The notes under the pieces are model-generated. The model searched no databases. It was not told the DNA's origin and saw nothing but the letters and a program-made list of their open reading frames with translations. 5,246 bases of DNA, from NCBI GenBank assembly GCA_019751475.1, contig JAIENH010000139.1, positions 1 to 5,246 of the forward strand, given 5' to 3'. The translations under genes and the position numbers were made by a program. This document shows, one piece after another, positions 1 to 4,258 of this stretch (positions within the stretch are counted from its first letter, which is position 1; each line of letters starts with the position of its first letter). Source of the DNA: Cyclobacteriaceae bacterium. GTDB taxonomy: Bacteria > Bacteroidota > Bacteroidia > Cytophagales > Cyclobacteriaceae.

Positions 1-72
1 GTTAGACCAGTTCCAAATCTAATTAAATCAATCAGTTATCTTTACAGATAATCCCCTAATGCATAATCTGGG
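1..72. other. Foreign sequence abutting the truncated TSUP gene; possible end of an insertion element
   Basis: Similarity to the TSUP family stops at the codon occupying 73-75, and what lies to its left does not read as TSUP in any frame of that strand. On the plus strand the first frame is open from the window edge to a TAA at 49-51 and gives VRPVPNLIKSISYLYR, which could be the C-terminus of a gene running in from the left, for example a transposase, but 16 residues are too few to assign. Positions 45-70 contain an imperfect inverted repeat (CAGATAAT against ATAATCTG). An insertion-element end is one reading; a deletion or inversion junction is another. The left part is outside the window, so the call stays open. 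Confidence 0.3.
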
Positions 73-558
73 ATAAACGGCCATCACCGATCCTGCCAGG
101 TTACCGACCATAGATGTAAACCCACCGGCTACTCCGGTAGCCGAAGCAAAGGCAGAGCTGTGCGGCACGTGCTCACCAGCATCCCTCTTTAACCAAATCA
201 TAATCGATACACTGATGAGGATGATAATGGCCATGATGATCTTAAAAACCGCATCGTTGATGTAGCTGCCTGTAATTGCTCCTGCTATCACACCAAGGGC
301 CGCCCAGGGAAATAATATTTTCAGATGTTTCCACGATGCATGCTGATGATAGTAACGCACACCTATCACATCGGCCAATACTAACATGGGTAACATGATG
401 CCGCTCGACATCCTCCCTCCAAAAACAGAGGCCAACAAGGGCACAGCTGCCATGCCCGCACCATGCACACCCGTTTTAGCCATGCTAATAAAGAGAGCCA
501 CTAAGCAGATCGTGATGACGTCAGCAGTTGAAAGATGAGAGAAGAGAGAGGAAACCAA
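28..558 (-). pseudogene. Sulfite exporter TauE/SafE (TSUP) family permease, 3'-truncated
   Basis: Inner-membrane permease of the TauE/SafE (TSUP) family; relatives move sulfite, sulfoacetate or other small organic anions, and the substrate here cannot be told. Of 176 residues, about 1-162 look like the family: hydrophobic segments near 12-26, 33-48, 55-70, 82-100, 107-123 and 136-156, the N-terminal motif AKTGVHGAG (27-35) and the second-repeat motif GGFTSMVGNLAG (145-156). Full-length relatives have roughly 250 residues, and after GNLAG they normally continue with a conserved segment and two or more further membrane helices. Here the reading turns into 14 unrelated residues (163-176) and stops, so the C-terminal third is missing. 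The start is TTG at 558-556: an in-frame TAA lies a little upstream and there is no ATG between. The A-rich stretch before it replaces a clear Shine-Dalgarno site. Probably non-functional. Confidence 0.75.
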
Positions 559-598
559 GTGTCTTTTTTTTACAAAGCGTTATTGCGTTGAAGTTAAT

Positions 599-637
599 CG
601 ATATTTCTCCTGTATTTTCAGATTCTTCAAAATATCG
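599..637. promoter_or_regulatory. Inverted repeat in the divergent intergenic region, candidate operator
   Basis: CGATATTT at 599-606 and AAATATCG at 630-637 form a perfect 8-bp inverted repeat with a 23-bp spacer, 29 bp upstream of the antitoxin-like gene and 41 bp upstream of the TSUP start. Type II toxin-antitoxin operons are commonly repressed by the antitoxin, or by the complex, bound to inverted repeats in their promoter, so an operator role is plausible. An A+T-rich 8-bp dyad can also arise by chance. No clear TAnnTTTG -7 box was found on either strand in 559-666. Confidence 0.3.
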
Positions 638-666
638 GTAAATTGAAATCTTAAATAATTGTATTT

Positions 667-906
667 ATGAGAACCAAAGACGATTTCCATAACCTGATCG
701 ATAAGATCGAAGATGAAGAGGTTTTAAAAGGATACTTTAAATTAATTCAACGACTGAACAACAACCAGACCGGTGAACTCTTGGACGGCTTAAGTCCGGA
801 AGAGAAGAATGAACTTTTACTTTCTTATGAGGAGAGTTTTGATTCAAATAATTTAATCAGCCATGAGGAGGTTAAAAAACAGCATGATAAATGGCTAAGA
901 AAATAG
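667..906 (+). CDS. Putative antitoxin of a RelE/ParE-type toxin-antitoxin module
   Basis: Small acidic, mostly helical protein of 79 residues with no signal peptide. It resembles the small 'addiction module component' antitoxins of Bacteroidota: an N-terminal helical part, a central acidic stretch LSPEEKNELLLSYEES (43-58), and a C-terminal segment with the typical pattern ISHEEVKKQHDKWLRK (64-79), which in relatives wraps around the toxin. In such modules the antitoxin neutralises the toxin in the cytoplasm and often represses the operon. The ATG at 667 follows an A+T-rich leader without a Shine-Dalgarno site. The gene overlaps the next one by 16 bp, in a different frame, as is usual for antitoxin-toxin pairs. 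The partner toxin looks damaged, so this may be an orphan or decaying antitoxin. The family call rests on the C-terminal pattern and on context. Confidence 0.65.
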   Translation: MRTKDDFHNLIDKIEDEEVLKGYFKLIQRLNNNQTGELLDGLSPEEKNELLLSYEESFDSNNLISHEEVKKQHDKWLRK

Positions 907-1082
907 TCTGGACGAAAAGAGCTAATAGTAAATTCAACAAAATAATTGACCGTTTAGAATGCGAATGGAGCCCCATTGTAACACAAGGTAGGTACGCATT
1001 ACAAATGCGCGCCAGCGATGGGCACCGGCTGATGATGAAAGACAAGACTGAGAAGATTGAGGAAATAGTAGAGAATTTTTGA
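891..1082 (+). pseudogene. RelE/ParE-like toxin fragment with an unrelated C-terminal half
   Basis: The first ~31 residues, including MAKKIVWTKRANSKFNKIID, look like the start of Bacteroidota RelE/ParE-superfamily toxins, which have a first beta strand and then a long helix ending near LECEW. Such toxins usually have 90-100 residues and go on with a second helix and a three- or four-stranded sheet carrying the catalytic or gyrase-binding face. Here the frame has only 63 residues, and from about residue 32 (near 984) the text, GRYALQMRASDGHRLMMKDK onward, does not fit that fold. The tail ends in EIVENF. The other two plus-strand frames of 984-1096 do not restore a toxin, so a simple frameshift does not explain it; a deletion or recombination joining two sequences does. 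The start ATG lies inside the antitoxin gene. The protein is probably inactive, but a short novel toxin cannot be excluded. Confidence 0.55.
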
Positions 1083-1096
1083 ATTATTTCTAAGAA

Positions 1097-2110
1097 ATGA
1101 AATGCATGCGCCACTTATTCTTATTATTTTCAATACTGATCACAATTCTCAGTGTAGCTCAGAAACGGCACTCGCCTTACCAAGCATTTGAGCCTAATGC
1201 TATCTATAATTTAGTCATTCAACTTCCAACCGTTGACTTGTACTTTGATATTAGAGTAGCTCAGCGCGAAATTGACAGACATGACTGGTCAATTGCTGGC
1301 AAAGAACAAATCGAAGTTTCAAAACTAAAGACATGGTTAAAAGAGCATCAAAACACTGGCCTAGTGGTGACTCCTACCTTGCTGAAGGATAAGACTAATG
1401 TTGATTACGCTTCCATCAAACTACTATCAGAATATGTTCCGGGGCTGATGCTTCAGCCTCTTCTGCAAGGACGTGTTTACAATCCAGATTCTAGACCCCT
1501 GGCATCTCAAGTGATTGAGTACAGTCAGATTGTTCTTACAAGAACTCCTTTTGTGGCGCATTATAACTTTTACTTAAAAGGGCAGCACAAGCCTTTCCTA
1601 GTGACACAAAGTATCGGCAATCCAGAGGAAAAGGAAGAAAATGAATCAATAAGCCTAAATATTGAAGTCGACAACGGCTATATTGATCCCGAGGAACAAA
1701 AGAGATTCACACGAATTAATTCATTTGATTACAAGTCGATCATAGTCGATCACTATATGGCGGGAATCACCAGTCAAGGAGATACTGTATATTTTAGCTG
1801 GCGGCAGCGTCCGCAGTTTAAGGGTGGGCCCCAAAAATTTGAGGAGTTCCTCGCTGCTCGTGTTAAGTTTCCAGAATCAGGTATCAATGCTGGCATATAT
1901 GGAGCATTGGTGGAGGTTTCTGCTACTTTCATGAAAGACAGCAGTGTACGGGATCTCGTTATCGTAAATGGCGATATGCGCTTCTACGATGAGGCAATGC
2001 GTCTAATACAAGAAAGCAATGGAATGTGGGACCCTGGTATACTGGAAGGAAACAAGAAGGGCAATGTTCGCTGTAAAATAGAGATATTGCTAAGCCGTCC
2101 ATCACGGTAG
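1097..2110 (+). CDS. Secreted protein with a C-terminal TonB domain
   Basis: Protein of 337 residues. Residues 4-21 form a basic-then-hydrophobic signal peptide, with probable cleavage near SVAQ (19-22), so the protein should be exported to the periplasm. Residues 23-235 are not recognised; they are mixed polar sequence without repeats or further membrane spans. Residues 238-335 match the TonB C-terminal fold as seen in Bacteroidota: RPQFKGG entry, FLAARVKFPESGINAGIYG (251-269) in place of the usual 'YP..A...GI.G', a beta-rich VEVSATF segment, DEAMRLIQESNGMWDPG (298-314) in place of 'DEEALRV...W.PG', and a last strand CKIEILL. Real TonB carries an N-terminal membrane anchor and a proline-rich spacer, both absent here, so energy coupling to outer-membrane receptors is unlikely. 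Start ATG 1097 could also be ATG 1106. It begins 14 nt after the toxin fragment and may share its transcript. Base composition is A+T-richer than the genes to the right. Confidence 0.7.
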   Translation: MKCMRHLFLLFSILITILSVAQKRHSPYQAFEPNAIYNLVIQLPTVDLYFDIRVAQREIDRHDWSIAGKEQIEVSKLKTWLKEHQNTGLVVTPTLLKDKTNVDYASIKLLSEYVPGLMLQPLLQGRVYNPDSRPLASQVIEYSQIVLTRTPFVAHYNFYLKGQHKPFLVTQSIGNPEEKEENESISLNIEVDNGYIDPEEQKRFTRINSFDYKSIIVDHYMAGITSQGDTVYFSWRQRPQFKGGPQKFEEFLAARVKFPESGINAGIYGALVEVSATFMKDSSVRDLVIVNGDMRFYDEAMRLIQESNGMWDPGILEGNKKGNVRCKIEILLSRPSR

Positions 2111-2171
2111 TACTGAGTTGTAGGATTAATTATTAACCCTTACCCTGTTGGTATTGTGCGAAAGCAGTCGC

Positions 2172-2236
2172 GTATTAGCTCACCAACAAGCAAGGTGAAA
2201 TGGGCTAAGCCATAAACTTAGGGCCCATGCTAATAC
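2172..2236. other. Compact nested dyad (three-way-junction fold): structured RNA or recombination site candidate
   Basis: Three stems nest almost without unpaired bases. The outer stem is GTATTAGC (2172-2179) with GCTAATAC (2229-2236), 8 perfect pairs. Inside it, directly adjacent, is TCACC (2180-2184) with GGTGA (2194-2198) around a 9-nt loop. After one unpaired A (2199) comes ATGGGCTAAG (2200-2209) with CTTA-GG-GCCCAT (2217-2228), 10 pairs with a two-base bulge (2221-2222) and a 7-nt loop. The fold is equally possible in RNA from either strand and in single-stranded DNA. It could be a small or leader RNA, a decayed mobile-element hairpin, or an attC-like site; the attC core consensus RYYYAAC/GTTRRRY is not visible, which counts against a standard integron site. 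No function is assigned. Confidence 0.5.
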
Positions 2237-2267
2237 TACACTTACGTCAGTTAGTGCAGGACGAAAG

Positions 2268-2303
2268 AATTGTTTTTGAATACATGGAACGTTAAAAGCA
2301 ATT
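2268..2303. other. Hairpin downstream of the three-way-junction dyad
   Basis: AATTGTTTTT (2268-2277) can pair with AAAAGCAATT (2294-2303): 10 pairs including one wobble (T2273 with G2298), around a 16-nt loop. It is A+T-rich and lacks the G+C-rich stem plus T-run of an intrinsic terminator. It belongs to the same structured spacer and may be part of the same element. Confidence 0.3.
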
Positions 2304-2375
2304 GACAGCAAGACGTTGGCAATCCGGTGCTTACAAACCATCAGCTTTTTAAAACCCACTCGCAAATTTTGTCTG

Positions 2376-2383
2376 TACCTTTG
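2376..2383 (+). promoter_or_regulatory. Bacteroidota-type -7 promoter box before the J-domain gene
   Basis: TACCTTTG matches TAnnTTTG, the -7 consensus read by the Bacteroidota primary sigma factor. It lies only 5 nt before the TTG start at 2389, so transcription from it would give a leaderless or nearly leaderless mRNA. No convincing TTTG -33 box stands at the usual distance; the nearest T-run, at 2346-2350, is a few bases too far. The match may be chance, but it is the only full -7 match noticed in the intergenic regions. Confidence 0.35.
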
Positions 2384-2388
2384 GTGGC

Positions 2389-3198
2389 TTGAAGGACTAC
2401 TACCAAATATTGCGTATCAGCCGGCAGGCAAGTGATGAGGAGATCAAGCGTGCCTACAGGCGGTTGGCCCTCGTGTTTCACCCTGATAAAAACCGGTCGG
2501 CCGAAGCCTCAGCTCTTTTTCAGGAGATCAACGAAGCTCACGAAATACTGTCAGACCCCGCCCAGCGCCAGCGCTATGATGAGTTGCTGTCGGGTGCGAC
2601 TGTAGTATTAGAAGCGCCACCACCACAACAATGGCATCGAGACCCGGCTTACAGGCGCAAGCAGCAGCCGGGCTACAAGCCTCCGCCTGCGCGGCCGTCT
2701 GAGCGGCTGCTTATGATGGTGCACTTTCTCCAATACCTTCGCCCCATTTCGTGGGCGGGCTTAGCCTGGTGCGCCTTCCTGGTTTTTGATTATTCGTTGC
2801 CATTCCGCGTAAGCGAAGAGAATGTGCTGGCCGAGGCCAACCGCGATATCACCTGGGAGATGCATCACGTGCCCAACGTGGTCGTCACTGACAAGGGTCA
2901 TCAATTTCCGGTATCGTATGAGGGTGCTGAATTTTTTCCGGTGGGTTCTAAAGTGGAGGTGGTCACGTCATGGGTACTGCATGTGCTGGTAGTAGTGAAG
3001 GCAAAGAGCGGACTCTACACCATCGACAACCTGGCCAGCGTGTATCAGAATTTTATGATCGTGCCTGTCATTTTGTTTTTGCTCTCTGTAGCAGGACTGT
3101 TGCTGAAGAAAGGAATTGAGTTTCGCTTTAATGTGGCTATCTCCATCTGCATCGTGTTGGTATTTAATCTCATCTTTTTGTTATTTTCGATCGCGTGA
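2389..3198 (+). CDS. Membrane-anchored J-domain (DnaJ-like) protein
   Basis: Protein of 269 residues. Residues 3-66 are a complete J domain: DYYQILRI, helix II with [12 protein letters not shown], the HPD tripeptide at 31-33 that stimulates the ATPase of DnaK/Hsp70, helix III and the closing [13 protein letters not shown] proline- and basic-rich linker (about 76-106) follows, then a membrane segment near 118-138, a polar stretch (139-220) with beta character, and two further spans near 222-239 and 247-268. The Gly/Phe, zinc-finger and C-terminal client domains of DnaJ are absent, so this is a class III J-protein that probably brings DnaK to the inner membrane; its client is unknown. The start is TTG: the J domain begins three residues later, an in-frame TAA stands at 2350, and no ATG or GTG lies between. 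Probably co-transcribed with the factor 19 nt downstream. Confidence 0.85.
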   Translation: MKDYYQILRISRQASDEEIKRAYRRLALVFHPDKNRSAEASALFQEINEAHEILSDPAQRQRYDELLSGATVVLEAPPPQQWHRDPAYRRKQQPGYKPPPARPSERLLMMVHFLQYLRPISWAGLAWCAFLVFDYSLPFRVSEENVLAEANRDITWEMHHVPNVVVTDKGHQFPVSYEGAEFFPVGSKVEVVTSWVLHVLVVVKAKSGLYTIDNLASVYQNFMIVPVILFLLSVAGLLLKKGIEFRFNVAISICIVLVFNLIFLLFSIA

Positions 3199-3217
3199 AG
3201 CGACCTAATCGTAGCCT

Positions 3218-3562
3218 ATGAAAAAGAATGACTGGAAGAAACGGGAAGGAGTGGTGTACTCTACGAGTACAGATTTCAATTTTCAGTACTCACCCGGTGA
3301 AGAGGCAGACACGTTGCCGCCCGCGCAGCAAAACCTGCGCGTATCACTCGACAAGAGCGGCCGTGCCGGTAAGCAAGTCACGTTGGTGACTGGATTTGTA
3401 GGCACTGCTTCAGATCTGGAGACACTGGGAAAAATGTTAAAGACGAAATGTGGCACAGGTGGCTCTGTGAAGGATGGCGAAATATTGGTGCAAGGCGATG
3501 TACGCGATAAAATTGTTCAGTTGCTCACGCAAGCCGGTTACAAAGCAAAGCGCTCCGGGTGA
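3218..3562 (+). CDS. yciH: SUI1/eIF1-like translation factor (YciH family)
   Basis: Protein of 114 residues, a usual length for bacterial YciH/SUI1 proteins. These are cytoplasmic relatives of eukaryotic eIF1 that bind the small ribosomal subunit and are thought to affect start-codon discrimination; the exact bacterial role is not settled. Residues 1-38 form a variable polar N-terminus. The SUI1 fold covers about 39-112: NLRVSLDKSGRAGKQVTLVTGF (39-60), helix DLETLGKMLKTKCGTGGSVKDGEILVQGD (66-94) with the characteristic lysine- and glycine-rich turn KTKCGTGGSVKDG (75-87), and the last helix RDKIVQLLTQAGYKAK. It starts with ATG 19 nt after the J-domain gene, probably in the same operon. Its stop codon stands 3 nt from the stop of the convergent gene, and GGTGA/TCACC (3558-3562 and 3566-3570) makes a 5-bp dyad spanning both stops. 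Confidence 0.88.
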   Translation: MKKNDWKKREGVVYSTSTDFNFQYSPGEEADTLPPAQQNLRVSLDKSGRAGKQVTLVTGFVGTASDLETLGKMLKTKCGTGGSVKDGEILVQGDVRDKIVQLLTQAGYKAKRSG

Positions 3563-3565
3563 CGA

Positions 3566-4024
3566 TCACCGCACGCCCCACTCCCAAATACCAAACGATA
3601 CTTTTTTATCTACAGGATGCCCTGATTGCTTCAGGCCCAGCATGATTTGTCCGCGGTGGTGCGATTCATGTGAAATGAGATAACCGAAAAACGCCACTGG
3701 GTGCGGTTTGAATCCTTTCACCTTTCCTTCTTTGAGGGCAGTGGCGAGCAGTTCAGCAATAGCCTTACCCGACTGCGTCAACGATTTTTTCAAGATCGAT
3801 TTCGTAATACCATCCTTTTCAATTTTAGCAAGCGGCTTCAGCAAATCAGATGCGGCCGATTGCAACCACATCAGGCGCACATTGTGCATGTGGGCAAATT
3901 GCTCACCGATGTTGCGACCTTTGGAAGCCGACACATCGCTGAGATGCGCTTCCTCGATGCTGTCAAGCAGGTAGAGATTAATCCGTTGATGGATCTCCCA
4001 GGTTTCGATTAATTGTTTTTCCAT
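3566..4024 (-). CDS. DinB-superfamily (DUF664-like) putative metal-dependent protein
   Basis: Protein of 152 residues, the usual size of the family, with a predicted four-helix bundle. Family members hold a divalent metal through three histidines, and characterised relatives include bacillithiol- or mycothiol-dependent transferases and hydrolases. Candidate ligands are visible: H45 or H47 in EQFAHMHNVR (41-50), and H119 and H123 in the signature HESHHRGQIM (119-128). The substrate cannot be told. No signal peptide is seen, so it is probably cytoplasmic. The ATG at 4024-4022 has no Shine-Dalgarno site and follows an A+T-rich leader; 66 nt separate it from the MITE-like element upstream. It is convergent with the YciH-like gene, with no room for a separate terminator. 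The name DinB does not imply DNA polymerase IV, which is a different protein with the same symbol. Confidence 0.85.
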   Translation of the reverse strand: MEKQLIETWEIHQRINLYLLDSIEEAHLSDVSASKGRNIGEQFAHMHNVRLMWLQSAASDLLKPLAKIEKDGITKSILKKSLTQSGKAIAELLATALKEGKVKGFKPHPVAFFGYLISHESHHRGQIMLGLKQSGHPVDKKVSFGIWEWGVR

Positions 4025-4116
4025 ATGAATGGTAATTTATGAAATAAAGAAATGATGGGCACTTTGCAGGCCGGTTATTCAATAAATTGAGGGCATCTCT
4101 AAAAACCCTAGCCGTC

Positions 4117-4137
4117 ATACCGGACTTGTTCCGGTAT
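4117..4137. repeat. REP-like hairpin 1 inside the MITE
   Basis: ATACCGGA (4117-4124) and TCCGGTAT (4130-4137) are perfect 8-bp arms around a CTTGT loop. The stem is preceded by GTC, giving GTCATACCGG, a motif type found in dispersed palindromic repeats of many bacteria. The matching ATGAC at 4217-4221 ends hairpin 2, so the two hairpins are also mirror images at their outer edges. Confidence 0.65.
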
Positions 4138-4162
4138 CCGCTTGTGCAATGGTGAAATCGAG

Positions 4163-4218
4163 ATTCCGGCCAGCCTTTGCCGAAGCGGCTACGCGCAGGC
4201 AGGCTCAAAGGCCGGAAT
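4163..4218. repeat. REP-like hairpin 2 inside the MITE, with an expanded loop
   Basis: ATTCCGGCC (4163-4171) pairs perfectly with GGCCGGAAT (4210-4218). A further TTTG (4176-4179) can pair with CAAA (4206-4209) across a four-base bulge (AGCC, 4172-4175). The loop is G+C-rich and holds its own small stem, GCCG-AAG-CGGC (4179-4189), followed by GCGCAGGCAGGC. The AGCC bulge and long loop suggest that an originally shorter palindrome has been expanded. A strong stem like this could stop transcription or protect mRNA ends. Confidence 0.6.
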
Positions 4219-4258
4219 GACCTTTCACTATTCTTGGGTTTTTAGAGATGTCCTTGAT

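Larger units (their letters stand above)
2111..2388. other. 278-bp intergenic spacer without a convincing gene, rich in dyad symmetry
   Basis: No credible coding region was found on either strand. A leftward frame at 2180-2365 is open but gives a cysteine- and tryptophan-rich peptide with no recognisable family, and it coincides with the structured DNA. The spacer contains, in order: a loose inverted repeat GTTGGT/ACCAAC (2147-2152 and 2182-2187), the three-way junction at 2172-2236, a short CGTC/GACG stem (2245-2248 and 2260-2263), the hairpin at 2268-2303 and the -7-like box at 2376-2383. GCTCACCAACAA at 2178-2189 partly recurs as GCTTACAAACCA at 2329-2340 (9 of 12 identical). The spacer marks the right border of the A+T-rich accessory block. 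Confidence 0.5.
4091..4253. mobile_element. MITE-like non-autonomous element, 163 bp, with terminal inverted repeats and TTGA flanks
   Basis: The left end GGGCATCTCTAAAAACCC (4091-4108) and right end GGGTTTTTAGAGATGTCC (4236-4253) are inverted repeats matching at 17 of 18 positions. TTGA occurs directly outside both ends (4087-4090 and 4254-4257) and is the likely target duplication. No gene is present between them; the interior is two REP-like hairpins joined by a short linker. Small size, terminal repeats, target duplication and no transposase define a MITE, mobilised in trans by a transposase with matching ends. IS5-type elements also make 4-bp duplications, but the family cannot be fixed from this copy. 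It ends 5 nt before the stop codon complement of the DUF2911 gene, so its hairpins may terminate that transcript. Confidence 0.75.

Noticed and set aside
984..1096. Simple frameshift in the toxin gene
   Set aside because: Neither of the other two plus-strand frames gives the missing RelE/ParE C-terminal part.
872..1114. Leftward open frame of 80 codons opposite the toxin fragment
   Set aside because: It is antisense to the antitoxin-toxin pair, has no recognisable family and its composition is that of a shadow frame.
2123..2138. Possible terminator after the TonB-domain gene (GG-TTAAT/ATTAACC dyad)
   Set aside because: The arms need a bulge and leave a one-base loop, and no T-run follows.
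2141..2345. Standard integron attC site
   Set aside because: The RYYYAAC and GTTRRRY core motifs are not found at the right places and no integrase is in the window; only a loose similarity remains.
2180..2365. Leftward open frame of 61 codons in the structured spacer
   Set aside because: No family resemblance, odd cysteine and tryptophan content, and it coincides with the dyads that explain the sequence better.
3978..4208. Leftward open frame of 76 codons across the MITE and the DinB start
   Set aside because: It reads through the palindromic repeats and out of frame over the DinB 5' end; no protein family is suggested.
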